The notes: generated from the letters alone by a model not told the origin. Counted from the stretch's first letter, positions 39,380-47,967 are shown. The stretch is 48,714 nt of DNA from Pseudomonadota bacterium (GCA_021793195.1 JAJYTG010000005.1:1-48714); one strand, 5' to 3'. Numbers and translations: made by a program.

Positions 39380-40075
39380 ATGGCTACCATTCACGAAATC
39401 GAGGCCCAGAACCGCAAGGACGAGGGGAAAGGTGCGAGCCGCCGCCTGCGTCATGCGGACAAGGTGCCGGCGATCGTCTACGGCGGTGCGCAAGCGCCGC
39501 AGAGCATCCAGCTCGATCACAACACGGTGGCCCTGGCCACCCGGCACGAGTGGTTCTTCTCGTCCATTCTCGATCTCAGCGTCGACGGCAAGAAGCAAAA
39601 GGTGCTGCTGCGCGATCTGCAGCGCCATCCGTACAAGCCACGCGTGCTGCATCTGGATTTCCAGCGCATCGACGAGAACAAGGCGATCCGCCTGCGCGTG
39701 CCGCTGCACTTCCTCAACCAGGAAAAGTCACCAGCCGGCAAGATCTCGGGCATCGTGATCACCCACGAGCTCAACGAGATCGAGATCAGCTGCCTGCCCA
39801 AGCATCTGCCCGAGTACATCGAGGTCGACCTGGTGGCGCTGGACAAGGGACAGACCGTGCACATGTCGGATCTCAAGCTGCCCGCTGGCGTCGAGATTCC
39901 CGAACTGCGCTTCGGCAAGGAGCATGACCACGCGGTGGCGGTGGCCAAGGAAGTCAAGGAAGAGGTCGAGCCGGCACCGGTTGCCGAGGCCGAAGCCGGA
40001 GCTGCGGTACCGGTCGCGGCGGCGGCAGGCGCGGCGGCAGCCAAGGCCGAGCCGGCCAAGGGCGACAAGAAGTAA
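39380..40075 (+). CDS. rplY: 50S ribosomal protein L25/general stress protein Ctc
   Basis: 231 aa, the long form with an N-terminal L25 domain (GKGASRRLRHADKVPAIVYG, 5S rRNA-binding) and a C-terminal TL5/CTC beta domain (VPLHFLNQEKSPAGKISG, LPEYIEVDL). It then has an Ala/Glu/Pro/Lys-rich tail from about residue 195. It sits between prs and pth, its usual place. AAGG stands about nine bases before the ATG. Confidence 0.96.
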   Translation: MATIHEIEAQNRKDEGKGASRRLRHADKVPAIVYGGAQAPQSIQLDHNTVALATRHEWFFSSILDLSVDGKKQKVLLRDLQRHPYKPRVLHLDFQRIDENKAIRLRVPLHFLNQEKSPAGKISGIVITHELNEIEISCLPKHLPEYIEVDLVALDKGQTVHMSDLKLPAGVEIPELRFGKEHDHAVAVAKEVKEEVEPAPVAEAEAGAAVPVAAAAGAAAAKAEPAKGDKK

Positions 40076-40090
40076 GCCGGGTCGCATGCA

Positions 40091-40115
40091 CCGGCCCGCC
40101 GTGAGGGCGGGTCGG
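40091..40115 (+). promoter_or_regulatory. GC-rich hairpin in the rplY-pth spacer
   Basis: A 10-bp stem (CCGGCCCGCC against GGCGGGTCGG, one G-T pair) with a short loop, 18 bases before the pth ATG. There is no T tract. It may protect the rplY mRNA end or limit pth translation. Confidence 0.35.
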
Positions 40116-40132
40116 CTCATGCATCGCAACGC

Positions 40133-40744
40133 ATGGCTGGCCTGCGCCTGATCGTCGGTCTCGGCAACCCCGGGGCCGAACATCTCCGGACCCGGCACAA
40201 CGCCGGGTTCTGGTTTGCCGACGCGCTGGCGGCGGGCGCAGGCGTGCGCTACGGGCAGGAGAGCAAGCTGCACGGCGCTACCGCACGGGTGCGCATCGGC
40301 GGCGAACCGCTGTGGCTGTTCAAGCCCGGTACTTACATGAACAAGAGCGGCATCGCGGTCGCCTCCGCGCTGCACTACTGGAAGATCGAACCCGCCGAGT
40401 GCCTGATCGCACACGACGATCTCGACCTGCCGCCGGGCGCGGCGCGACTGAAGTTCGATGGCGGCCACGGCGGCCAGAACGGACTGCGCGACATCATGGC
40501 CCACCTCGGTCATGGCCGGTTCCACCGGCTGCGTCTGGGCATCGGCCATCCCGGGCATCGCGACCAGGTGACGCCGTGGGTGCTGGGACGACCCTCGACG
40601 ATCGACGAGGAGGCCATGCTCGACGCCGTTGCACGTGCACTCGACGTGCTGCCGCTGGCGGTGGCCGGCGATTTCAACGAGGCGATGAAGCGGTTGCATA
40701 CGGGAGAGCCGGGAGTCGGGACTCGGGACCCAGGACAAGCCTAA
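40133..40744 (+). CDS. pth: Peptidyl-tRNA hydrolase
   Basis: 203 aa. It cleaves peptidyl-tRNA released from ribosomes. The key residues are Asn12 (GLGNPG), His22 (TRHNAGFW), TYMNKSG and AHDDLDLPPG. The enzyme proper ends near residue 190 (NEAMKRLHTG). The last 13 residues (GEPGVGTRDPGQA) are encoded by a heptanucleotide repeat run and the first 12 bases of the 128-bp inverted repeat, which supplies the TAA stop. Confidence 0.95.
   Translation: MAGLRLIVGLGNPGAEHLRTRHNAGFWFADALAAGAGVRYGQESKLHGATARVRIGGEPLWLFKPGTYMNKSGIAVASALHYWKIEPAECLIAHDDLDLPPGAARLKFDGGHGGQNGLRDIMAHLGHGRFHRLRLGIGHPGHRDQVTPWVLGRPSTIDEEAMLDAVARALDVLPLAVAGDFNEAMKRLHTGEPGVGTRDPGQA
40701..40735. repeat. Heptanucleotide tandem repeat overlapping the pth 3' end
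   Basis: Five 7-bp units of the form NNCGGGA (GTCGGGA, CTCGGGA and variants). They are translated as the C-terminal tail of Pth and run into the left inverted-repeat element. Confidence 0.8.
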
Positions 40745-40860
40745 AGGGTGTCATCCTGAGGGCAAAGCCCGAAGGATCTTCGCGGTGGAGACGTCCGTTC
40801 TGCACCGAGGTCCGTGATCGCAAGGGGCGTGAAAGATCCTTCGCTTCGCTCAGGATGACA
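40733..40860 (+). repeat. 128-bp inverted repeat, left copy
   Basis: It matches the reverse complement of 42202-42329 at 126 of 128 positions. The inner part is bounded by TGTCATCCTGAG and TCAGGATGACA, the same ends as the element at 182-282. A nine-base GGACAAGCC flank is included. It contains the pth stop codon. Confidence 0.95.
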
Positions 40861-40872
40861 TCCTGCTTTTCC

Positions 40873-40907
40873 GGTAGTTGGTAGCCGGTAGCCGGTAGCC
40901 GGTAGCC
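40873..40907. repeat. Heptanucleotide array GGTAGCC
   Basis: Five 7-bp units, one GGTAGTT and four GGTAGCC, between the left inverted repeat and ychF. Confidence 0.85.
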
Positions 40908-41007
40908 GAAAATGTTCGCGCGTGGCATCAGGGCTTTAGCCTGGTCCTGGCTACTCACTACTGGCTATCGGTTCCGAGTCCCCAAAGTTTCAGGAGTTCG
41001 TCACCCC

Positions 41008-42099
41008 ATGGGCATCCAATGCGGCATCGTCGGCCTGCCGAACGTCGGCAAGTCGACCCTGTTCAACGCGCTGACCAAGGCCGGCATTCCCGCGGCCAAC
41101 TTCCCTTTCTGCACCATCGACCCCAACGTCGGCGTGGTGCCGGTGCCCGACCCGCGCCTCGCGGCGCTGGCCGCGATCGCCAAGCCGCTGAAGATCATCC
41201 CGACCACGATGGAGTTCGTCGACATCGCCGGTCTGGTCGCCGGCGCGTCCAAGGGCGAGGGGCTGGGCAACAAGTTCCTCGCGCACATCCGCGAGGTCGA
41301 CGCGATCGCGCACGTGGTGCGCTGCTTCGAGCATCCCGACATCGTCCACGTCGCCGGCAAGATCGACCCGATCTCCGACATCGAGACCATCGACACCGAG
41401 CTGGCGCTGGCCGATCTGGAATCGGTGGACAAAGCGCTCAACCGTGCCGAGCGCGCGGCCAAGGCCAACGACAAAGAGGCGCTGGCGAAGCGACCGGTAC
41501 TGCAGAAACTGGCGGCTGCGCTCGATGCGGGCCGGCCCGCGCGCGGCGCCGGGCTCGACGCTGACGAGCGTGCACTGGTGCGCGACCTGTTCCTGCTGAC
41601 ACTGAAGCCGCTGATGTACATCGCCAACGTGCGCGAGGACGGTTTCAATGACAACCCGCTCCTCGACGCGGTGCGCACGCGTGCGGCTGCCGAGGGCGCC
41701 GAGGTGGTGCCGGTATGCGCGGCGATCGAGGAGGAGCTGGCCCAGCTTGACGAGGCCGACCGCGCCGACTTCCTCAAGGACATGGGCTTCGACGAGCCCG
41801 GCCTCAACCGCGTGATCCGCGCCGCTTACCGACTGCTTGGCCTGCAGACCTACTTCACCGCCGGCGAGAAGGAGGTGCGCGCCTGGCAGGTCAAGGTCGG
41901 CGCCACCGCGCCGCAGGCGGCCGGCGTGATCCACACCGATTTCGAGCGCGGCTTCATCCGCGCCGAGACGATCGCCTACGACGACTACATCAAGTACAAG
42001 GGCGAGGCCGGTGCCAAGGAGGCCGGACGCCTGCGCCTCGAAGGCAAGGATTACATCGTCAGGGAAGGCGACGTGCTGCATTTCCGGTTCAATGTGTGA
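41008..42099 (+). CDS. ychF: Redox-regulated ribosome-binding ATPase YchF
   Basis: 363 aa, the same length as E. coli YchF. The P-loop GLPNVGKST is at 9-17, with [32 protein letters not shown] and the C-terminal TGS domain ([31 protein letters not shown]). The protein binds ribosomes and prefers ATP. CAGGAG lies about 12 bases upstream. It follows pth as in most gammaproteobacteria, but here it is enclosed on both sides by repeats. Confidence 0.97.
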   Translation: MGIQCGIVGLPNVGKSTLFNALTKAGIPAANFPFCTIDPNVGVVPVPDPRLAALAAIAKPLKIIPTTMEFVDIAGLVAGASKGEGLGNKFLAHIREVDAIAHVVRCFEHPDIVHVAGKIDPISDIETIDTELALADLESVDKALNRAERAAKANDKEALAKRPVLQKLAAALDAGRPARGAGLDADERALVRDLFLLTLKPLMYIANVREDGFNDNPLLDAVRTRAAAEGAEVVPVCAAIEEELAQLDEADRADFLKDMGFDEPGLNRVIRAAYRLLGLQTYFTAGEKEVRAWQVKVGATAPQAAGVIHTDFERGFIRAETIAYDDYIKYKGEAGAKEAGRLRLEGKDYIVREGDVLHFRFNV

Positions 42100-42113
42100 G
42101 TGAAGCCGGGGCC

Positions 42114-42169
42114 CGGGACCCGGGACCCGGGACTCGGGACCCGGGACTCGGGACTCGGGACTCGGGACT
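42114..42169. repeat. Heptanucleotide array CGGGACT/CGGGACC
   Basis: Eight uninterrupted 7-bp units directly after the ychF stop: five CGGGACT and three CGGGACC. They lie between ychF and the right copy of the inverted repeat. Confidence 0.9.
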
Positions 42170-42201
42170 CGGGGGAAGCCGCGCCGGAACCCGTTTTTTG
42201 C

Positions 42202-42329
42202 TGTCATCCTGAGCGCAGCGAAGGATCTTTCACGCCCCTTGCGATCACGGACCTCGGTGCAGAACGGACGTCTCCACCGCGAAGATCCTTCGGGCTTTGC
42301 CCTCAGGATGACAGCCTTTAGGCTTGTCC
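42202..42329 (-). repeat. 128-bp inverted repeat, right copy
   Basis: Reverse-complement copy of 40733-40860 with two mismatches. The two copies face each other across 1341 bp holding ychF. Confidence 0.95.
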
Positions 42330-42411
42330 CGGCTCCCGGCTCCCGGCTCCCGGCTCCCGGCTCCCGGGTCCCGGGTCCCGAGTCCCGAGTCCCGGGTCCC
42401 GGGTCCCGGGT
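42328..42411. repeat. Heptanucleotide array CCCGGCT/CCCGGGT/CCCGAGT
   Basis: Twelve consecutive 7-bp units with no break in period: five CCCGGCT, then a mix of CCCGGGT and CCCGAGT. It ends 52 bp before the thioesterase ATG. Read on the other strand, the units are the same CGGGANN type as in the pth tail. Confidence 0.92.
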
Positions 42412-42463
42412 CCCGCTAAGCTTGCGCCGCGCACCACCGCGATCCCTTCCCGAGGACTCCGCC

Positions 42464-42958
42464 ATGCCCGGCCAGCAGCACGCGATGACGCTCCGCTTTC
42501 TCGCCCAGCCGACCGACGTCAATTTCGGCGGCAAGGTGCACGGCGGCATGGTGATGAAGTGGATCGATCAGGCCGGTTATGCCTGTGCCGTGGCCTGGAG
42601 CGGTGCCTATTGCGTGACCGTGGCGGTCGGCGGCATCCAGTTTGTGCAGCCGATCCTGATCGGCGATCTGGTCACCGTGCGCTGTCAGCTGATCCGCACC
42701 GGACATTCCAGCATGCACTTCGCGGTCGATGTGCTGGCGCGTGACCTGAAGTCGCAGCAGGAGCGTCTGGCCACCAGCTGCGTGATCGTGTTCGTGGCCC
42801 TGGATACACCCGACGGCAAGCCCACGCCGGTGCCGGCATGGCAGCCGCAGAACGAAGACGATCGCCGCATGGCCGAGTATGCCGATCGCCTTTCGGAGCT
42901 GTCCAAGACGATGGAGCAGCAGGTGGTCGAGCGCCATCCCGAACTGGGACGCGGCTGA
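42464..42958 (+). CDS. Acyl-CoA thioesterase, hotdog fold (YciA-like)
   Basis: 164 aa. The hotdog helix NFGGKVHGGMVMKWIDQAGY, with its catalytic-region Asp, and the strand GGIQFVQPILIGDLVTV are typical of YciA/BFIT-type acyl-CoA thioesterases. These hydrolyse cytosolic acyl-CoA. CGAGGA precedes the ATG by nine bases. It is convergent with the usher gene, 7 bp between stops. Confidence 0.9.
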   Translation: MPGQQHAMTLRFLAQPTDVNFGGKVHGGMVMKWIDQAGYACAVAWSGAYCVTVAVGGIQFVQPILIGDLVTVRCQLIRTGHSSMHFAVDVLARDLKSQQERLATSCVIVFVALDTPDGKPTPVPAWQPQNEDDRRMAEYADRLSELSKTMEQQVVERHPELGRG

Positions 42959-42965
42959 GCTCAGG

Positions 42966-45536
42966 TCACTTTGCCGGTGCGGCGAGGTTCTGCTGGAACA
43001 GGAAGCTGCGCGTCAGTGTGACGCTGCGCGTGACGCCGTCGGAGCGGACGCTGTAGCTGCCCGGTGGCAGATTGTCGATGCGGTAATAGCCCCATTGATC
43101 GGTGACGGTCTTGCTGACGACCGCGTCCTTGGCGTCGAGCACCGCGACGGCCGCGCCCGGCATCGGCTTGCCGCCGCGCGTGACGCGTCCGGCGAAGCCC
43201 AGCCGCAACATCACGTTGAAATCCGCGGTGGTGGTGACGCCCGCGCGCACCTCGACCCAGGGGCTGGCCTTGCTCGGCACCAGATCGATCGGCATGTGCT
43301 CGGCGTCGAGTTGCACCTGGTAGACCCCGGGGGGCAGGTTGGAGATCAGGTAATGCCCGTCGCTGTCGAGCTTGCCGCGCGGTCGGCCGTTGACCAGCAG
43401 CGGCACGCCCTTGAGATCCGCCCAGCGGACGTTGGCCGGCAGCTCGCCGCTGACCTTGCCGGAGATTGCGCCGACCCGGGCTGCGTAGGCGCTGAAGGCA
43501 CCGCGCGTCAGGCCCGAGGGCGTCACCGCGAAGTCGGCCACCAGCACGAACTGGATCAGCGTGCCGCCGGAGCCGGTGATGCTGCGCGACAGTGGATCGT
43601 CGAGCAGTTGCAGATGCGCCGAGAGACCCGGCACCGCCTCCACCGCCGCATCGAGCAGATAGCCGAAATGCCCGCGGCCGCGCAGCAGGCCGGCACTCCA
43701 GAGGATCGGTCGCGGCCCCGTCCACAGTCCGCTCAGCAGCGCCGAGTAGCGCGTGCCCAGGATGCCGTCGCGGGTGGCCGCAAGGGTCGTGCTGTAGCCG
43801 TCGGCGAGCGAGCGCTGCCATTGTGCCTGGCTGACGCCGGAGTAGCGGCTGAGCGAAATCTGGTCGCGTGCGTCGGGCAGCCACGACAGGTTGTAGGCAT
43901 AGCTGCCGAAATAGTCGGGCTGCGCGCTGAGGCTGAGACGGTCGAAAGGCCGCCAGCCGAAGCCCGGTTTCACGAAGCGGTAGTGATTGCCGAGCACCGG
44001 GTCGTTGACGTCACGGCCGGTCAGGGTCAGGTCGAGGTTCTGCGTCGCGTGCCATCCGACCACCGCATAACGGTCGTCGGAAGGTGCCCCGATCCCTTGA
44101 AAATAGCTGGCGTCGCGATGCACGGCGAAGGCGTTCCAGTAGTAATGCGCGGTCTGGCCGTTGCCGCTCAGGCTCCAGGCGCCGGCGCTGCCGTTGCGGC
44201 CCAGTGACACGCCCCAGGTGCCCAGCGCGCCCAGCCCGCTCACCGCGTTGACCATGCCGTAATCGCCGCCATTGGCGCGCTGCGCGGTCGCGCCGACGGT
44301 CAGTCGCTGGCTGACGCCGTAACGCCACTGGTAGAAGCCGCCGGCGCCGTGGGTGCCGACCGTCGGATCGAGCGGATTGCCGTTCACGCCGACGCCGCCG
44401 TAGGAGATCACCGTGCCCGCGGGCAGCGCCTGGGCACTGTTGGCGACGCTGACCGATTCGATCTTCACCGGCGTGCCGTCACCGAAGCGTCGGTACAGCG
44501 CGACCTCGACGCGCTCGTCGCCGCGCAGCAGCACGTCGCGGAACTGCCAGCTGCCGTCGAGGCGGATCGCCGTGCGCGCGACCACCTGGCCGTTGATGCG
44601 CAGTTCGGCGATGCCGCCCGGCGGGCCGTCGTTGCCGCTGATCGCGCGCCCGCCCTGCAATTGGCTGGCGACGAACTGGTTGGCGGCCAGCGAATCGCCG
44701 TAAACCAGACCGGGACGGTTGGTCCAGGCGTACTGCACGCCGGTCAACTCGGCGTAGGGCAGCAGCGGATCCAGCGCCAGCTGATCGTGGCCGAGCAGCC
44801 AGCGGCTGTTGCCGTGATCGAGGATCCAGCCATAGTTGGTCAGCCGGTTCTGGCCGCCGGGGTTGGTGTAGTAGCGCAGGCGCCAGAAGCCCGGCCCCAG
44901 CGCGCCGCCGAGGTCGGTGAAGGTGTTCAGTGTGCTGCTGGCGCCGTTGCGGGTGTAGTAGGCCTCGCTGTGCCAGCTGGAGAGCGACAATTCGGGGGCG
45001 CGGATGTCGGGCTTGACCTGCTGCGCGGTCAGCGCGGCGCCTGACTGCTCGCTGCCGGGCGTCCAGGGCAGGTCGGCCTTGAGCGCGAACTCCTGTTCGT
45101 CGAACGCCAGCCGGGCGCCCAGCTTGGCGGCGAGGGTTTTCAGCGGAAAGAAGCGCTGCTTGTCGTGGGTGATGACCTCGGCGGCCTGCAGCTCGGCATT
45201 GCCCAGCGGGGTCGGCAGCACCAGCAGCGGGCCGCGGTCCTCGACGAGGGTGGCGATGCGGCGCGCGAACTGATCGAGATCCACCGCATAGCCGCCGGCG
45301 GGCAGCGGCAGCAGGGTAATGCTCTCGCCGGTGTCGCGGCCGTTGAGGATGAAGCCGGCGATCGTGGTCTTGTGCGAGGCCGCGGCGATATAGGACGGCG
45401 GCGCCGGGCTATTGACCGCTGCCGCCGCGGCAGCAGGCGTTGCTGCCGGGGCTGCCATCGCCACGCCCGCATGCAGCAGTCCTGCGGCCGCGATCAGCAA
45501 CCCGCGCGCGCATGCATGGCGGGCTCGCCCCTTCAT
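42966..45536 (-). CDS. Fimbrial-type outer-membrane usher
   Basis: 856 aa. A signal peptide ends at AMA (about residue 28). The N-terminal domain (FILNGRDTGESITLLPLPAGGY) is followed by a long beta-barrel-like region rich in aromatic Gly strands. Inside it, ELRINGQVVARTAI and VLLRGDERVEVALYRRFGDG correspond to the usher plug domain. The C-terminus carries two Ig-like domains of the carboxypeptidase-regulatory type (about 690-750 and 779-835), each ending in NLPPGXYXV. It should export and assemble pilin subunits. It is last in a four-gene operon. Confidence 0.82.
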   Translation of the reverse strand: MKGRARHACARGLLIAAAGLLHAGVAMAAPAATPAAAAAAVNSPAPPSYIAAASHKTTIAGFILNGRDTGESITLLPLPAGGYAVDLDQFARRIATLVEDRGPLLVLPTPLGNAELQAAEVITHDKQRFFPLKTLAAKLGARLAFDEQEFALKADLPWTPGSEQSGAALTAQQVKPDIRAPELSLSSWHSEAYYTRNGASSTLNTFTDLGGALGPGFWRLRYYTNPGGQNRLTNYGWILDHGNSRWLLGHDQLALDPLLPYAELTGVQYAWTNRPGLVYGDSLAANQFVASQLQGGRAISGNDGPPGGIAELRINGQVVARTAIRLDGSWQFRDVLLRGDERVEVALYRRFGDGTPVKIESVSVANSAQALPAGTVISYGGVGVNGNPLDPTVGTHGAGGFYQWRYGVSQRLTVGATAQRANGGDYGMVNAVSGLGALGTWGVSLGRNGSAGAWSLSGNGQTAHYYWNAFAVHRDASYFQGIGAPSDDRYAVVGWHATQNLDLTLTGRDVNDPVLGNHYRFVKPGFGWRPFDRLSLSAQPDYFGSYAYNLSWLPDARDQISLSRYSGVSQAQWQRSLADGYSTTLAATRDGILGTRYSALLSGLWTGPRPILWSAGLLRGRGHFGYLLDAAVEAVPGLSAHLQLLDDPLSRSITGSGGTLIQFVLVADFAVTPSGLTRGAFSAYAARVGAISGKVSGELPANVRWADLKGVPLLVNGRPRGKLDSDGHYLISNLPPGVYQVQLDAEHMPIDLVPSKASPWVEVRAGVTTTADFNVMLRLGFAGRVTRGGKPMPGAAVAVLDAKDAVVSKTVTDQWGYYRIDNLPPGSYSVRSDGVTRSVTLTRSFLFQQNLAAPAK

Positions 45537-45545
45537 CAGGACAGC

Positions 45546-46388
45546 TCAGTGCGGCTTGGCCGGGACGGTGAACGCCAGTTCGCGGTCGATCACCGGGGTG
45601 CCAAACGTGCCGCGCAGATAGATCACGTACGCGCCCGCAGCCAGGCCGGCCTTGTCGTCGAATTCCAGGCGCACGCTGCGCGTCAGGCCGGGCAGGTCCG
45701 CATCCAGCGGCAGCGCGCCGCTCGCCGCCAGTCCCGCGGGTGGCTTGAAGTCAGGCTGCCCGAGATGCGCCGGCCAGGGGCCGGTCGCCGGCATGCTGCC
45801 CTTTTTCCAGACCACGTACTGGCCTTCCATGCGCGCCGTGGCGTTGCCGGCGTTGCGCACCTCGAAGCTGACGCCGTGTGCGTCCGGCCTGGCCGCGAGG
45901 ATCTCGCCGAGCATCGTGTAGGGCGGCACACGGGCATAGACCGCCGCGCCCAGGCGAAACAGCGCCCGGAAGGTGCCTTTGGGCTGTGCGCCTTGCGGCT
46001 GCTCGTTGAAGTAGATCATCGCGCGATGCTCGCCGGGGCCGAGCGGCACCGCCGGACGGATCGCGAAGCGCACCACCTGCGAGCCGTTGGCCGGCAGCAC
46101 GAAGGAGGTCGGGTTGATCTGAATCCACGGTGCCAGCGACTGCTCCTCCAGTGGCGCGGGCAGCACATCGCCTTTCGCATCCATGGTCCAGTTGATCACC
46201 GACACCGTGACCGGCTTGGGGTCCTTGGTGAAGTTGATCAGCCGGAACGACCAGGTCTGGTCGGGCTTGTCGAGATCGATGGTGTAGATCTGCGGTGTCA
46301 GTGCCACCTGCGCGCGTGCCAGGGGCGCGGCGATCAGGCCGGCGAGCAGGATCAGTAGCAGGGCGGGGACACGCGGCAGGGGATTCAT
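45546..46388 (-). CDS. Periplasmic pilus-assembly chaperone
   Basis: 280 aa. The signal peptide ends at ARA. A PapD-like first Ig domain (VALTPQIYTIDLDKPDQTWS, APWIQINPTSFVLPANGSQV, VVRFAIRP, GEHRAMIYFNEQP) and a second domain (VSFEVRNAGNATARMEGQYVV) follow. The loop between F1 and G1 is short. It would hold subunits for the usher. Its ATG overlaps the upstream Gly-rich subunit stop (ATGA), and the usher starts 9 bp later. Confidence 0.85.
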   Translation of the reverse strand: MNPLPRVPALLLILLAGLIAAPLARAQVALTPQIYTIDLDKPDQTWSFRLINFTKDPKPVTVSVINWTMDAKGDVLPAPLEEQSLAPWIQINPTSFVLPANGSQVVRFAIRPAVPLGPGEHRAMIYFNEQPQGAQPKGTFRALFRLGAAVYARVPPYTMLGEILAARPDAHGVSFEVRNAGNATARMEGQYVVWKKGSMPATGPWPAHLGQPDFKPPAGLAASGALPLDADLPGLTRSVRLEFDDKAGLAAGAYVIYLRGTFGTPVIDRELAFTVPAKPH

Positions 46389-47203
46389 GGTGACGTGATC
46401 GTAGCCTGCACGATCCTCAGCGAATAGCTGGTGGCACCCACGGCGGCGAACGAACTGGTCAGGAAATTGAACGTCACCTGCGCCGACCAGAGATCGCAGG
46501 TGAAGATCTTGTTGGGATTGTTCGTGTAGTAGCAGTAGTAGGGGTTGTTCGGATCCGCCACGTACTGCGTGGTGTAGGTTGCCTGCATCCGCAGCGTGTT
46601 GGCGGTGGCAATGACCGCTCCGCCGGCACCGGCGGGATTGCTGGTCAGGGTGGTTGTGAACGGCGCGCCCGCGCCGCAGCCCGCGGTCGTGGCGTACTGG
46701 AACAGGGTGCCGCCGTTGCGCGGCACGGCACCGACCACTCCCGTGGGATTGATCGCGCCGGCGTCGGCGCTCAGCTGGCCGCCGCTGGCGAAAGCCGTGG
46801 GTGCGCTGGTGCCCACCGAGAAGCTTGGGGGTTGTCCCCCGGTGACGTCGAAGGCACCGATCGAGTTGAGAGGGCCGCCGCCGCTCAGGCCGCCGTTGAG
46901 GAATCCGTAGATCCGGCAGCTGCCGCCGTTGCCGTTTCCCCCGTTCCCGCCGTTCCCGCCACTACCGCCGTTGCCTCGCGGCTGGCCGCCCCTCTGCCCG
47001 GAAGCGCCTGCTCTTCGCGGGATGGCGTTAGGGGTTCCCTTGCGAAATCCTGCCAGTACGCCGCTGCTGGCCGGCCCGAGCACGCCGATACGACCACCCG
47101 AAGCCCCCAGGAGGATGCCGCCGGCCAGGGTGGCCTGCGCAAACAGCGACGGCGACACCGTGACCAGTGCCGCCGTCGCAATCAGGGTGCTCCAGCGCTT
47201 CAT
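46385..47203 (-). CDS. Gly/Asn-rich exported protein, putative minor pilus subunit or adhesin
   Basis: 272 aa. The signal peptide ends near FAQA (residue 24). Residues 67-95 are a low-complexity linker of GGN/GNGG triplets. A C-terminal domain of about 175 aa has four Cys (96, 176, 224, 236) and a Tyr/Asn-rich stretch (NNPYYCYYTNNPNK). Its last strand, SYSLRIVQATITSP, resembles the last strand of the upstream pilin. A role as tip or minor subunit is inferred from operon position and this strand. Confidence 0.65.
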   Translation of the reverse strand: MKRWSTLIATAALVTVSPSLFAQATLAGGILLGASGGRIGVLGPASSGVLAGFRKGTPNAIPRRAGASGQRGGQPRGNGGSGGNGGNGGNGNGGSCRIYGFLNGGLSGGGPLNSIGAFDVTGGQPPSFSVGTSAPTAFASGGQLSADAGAINPTGVVGAVPRNGGTLFQYATTAGCGAGAPFTTTLTSNPAGAGGAVIATANTLRMQATYTTQYVADPNNPYYCYYTNNPNKIFTCDLWSAQVTFNFLTSSFAAVGATSYSLRIVQATITSP

Positions 47204-47221
47204 GCCGTCGCGCGTCGCGGA

Positions 47222-47845
47222 TCAGGTGCTGGTGGCGGTGATGTAGATCACCGCACCCTGGTAGCTGTCTGCGGTCGAGGCGTTGCTGAGGTCCATGGTC
47301 ATGCTGACGTTGCCAGACTGAGCACTGCCGAAGCCGGTGCCCGTGAACGACCCGTTGGTGGTCGCAAGGTTGCTCAGGCCGATCGTGGCAGTAGAGCCGG
47401 CAGTAGCGCCGGTGAGCGTCGCCGTAGGCGTGGCCGTGCCGCTGGCGAAGGAGACCGAGACCGTCGTCTTGCCCACGCCCGGCGTAGTGATTGAGCGCAC
47501 TGCCCAGACGTTGCTCATGGTCAGCTTGACGTTGTTGAGGCTTGGAGCCAGGCCCGACGAGGCGCTGGCAGTGGCGGTGACGGCATTGCCTAAAGCGGCT
47601 CCGGTCAGCGCCAGCGCCTTCAGTGCGGCGGGCGCACCGCCTGCCAGCGTCACCAGCGCGGAGGACGGGATCGTCAGATCGATTTCGCCGTAGTAGTAAA
47701 GCAAGGTCGTCGGTTGCAGGATGACCTTGAAGGTGGTGTTGCCGGTCGCCGTATCGGCCATGGCCGAGGGCGCGGCGGCCAGGCCCAGTACCGCCGCCAG
47801 ACTGGCGGCAAGGGCGGTGGTGCGCAGGATCTTGGTGAACTTCAT
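47222..47845 (-). CDS. Putative major pilin of the chaperone-usher locus
   Basis: 207 aa. The signal peptide ends at AMA (residue 30). The mature chain opens with an alternating hydrophobic segment (NTTFKVILQPTTLLYYYG) that could be a donor strand. It is Thr/Ser/Ala-rich without Cys, and closes with SYQGAVIYITATST. A final YQG...T-S-T strand is also seen in CS1/CFA-type pilins, but I cannot assign the class firmly. GGAGA precedes the ATG. It is first in the operon, as expected for the most abundant subunit. Confidence 0.7.
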   Translation of the reverse strand: MKFTKILRTTALAASLAAVLGLAAAPSAMADTATGNTTFKVILQPTTLLYYYGEIDLTIPSSALVTLAGGAPAALKALALTGAALGNAVTATASASSGLAPSLNNVKLTMSNVWAVRSITTPGVGKTTVSVSFASGTATPTATLTGATAGSTATIGLSNLATTNGSFTGTGFGSAQSGNVSMTMDLSNASTADSYQGAVIYITATST

Positions 47846-47931
47846 GGTGCGGTCTCCGGGTCTTGGGCAGGGCAGGGCAGGGCTGGGTTTCGGTTGCCGT
47901 AGCCGGATGGCCGCGGTCGTGGGCAGGATAA

Positions 47932-47948
47932 AGCAAGCAGGATGCCAA
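47932..47948 (-). promoter_or_regulatory. Candidate sigma-54 (-24/-12) promoter of the pilin operon
   Basis: On the minus strand TTGGCATCCTGCTTGCT has the -24 element TTGGCA and the -12 element TTGC. GG and GC are exactly 10 bp apart, as in the RpoN consensus. The predicted start is near 47921, about 76 bases before the pilin ATG. A weak sigma-70 -10 box (TATCCT, 47925-47930) overlaps and is the alternative. Confidence 0.45.
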
Positions 47949-47967
47949 TCGCCGTGAACGACCCGAA

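Noticed and set aside
42114-42411. Regular repeats after ychF as a CRISPR array
   Set aside because: The units are 7 bp with no unique spacers and there are no cas genes; they are simple tandem repeats.
42100-42463. Open frame running through the right inverted repeat into the thioesterase as an N-terminal extension
   Set aside because: The extension is a translation of repeats; a good ribosome-binding site and the family N-terminus support the ATG at 42464.
47865-47885. GGGCA pentamers just upstream of the pilin as a phase-variation tract
   Set aside because: Only about three perfect units, too few to support slippage control from one sequence.
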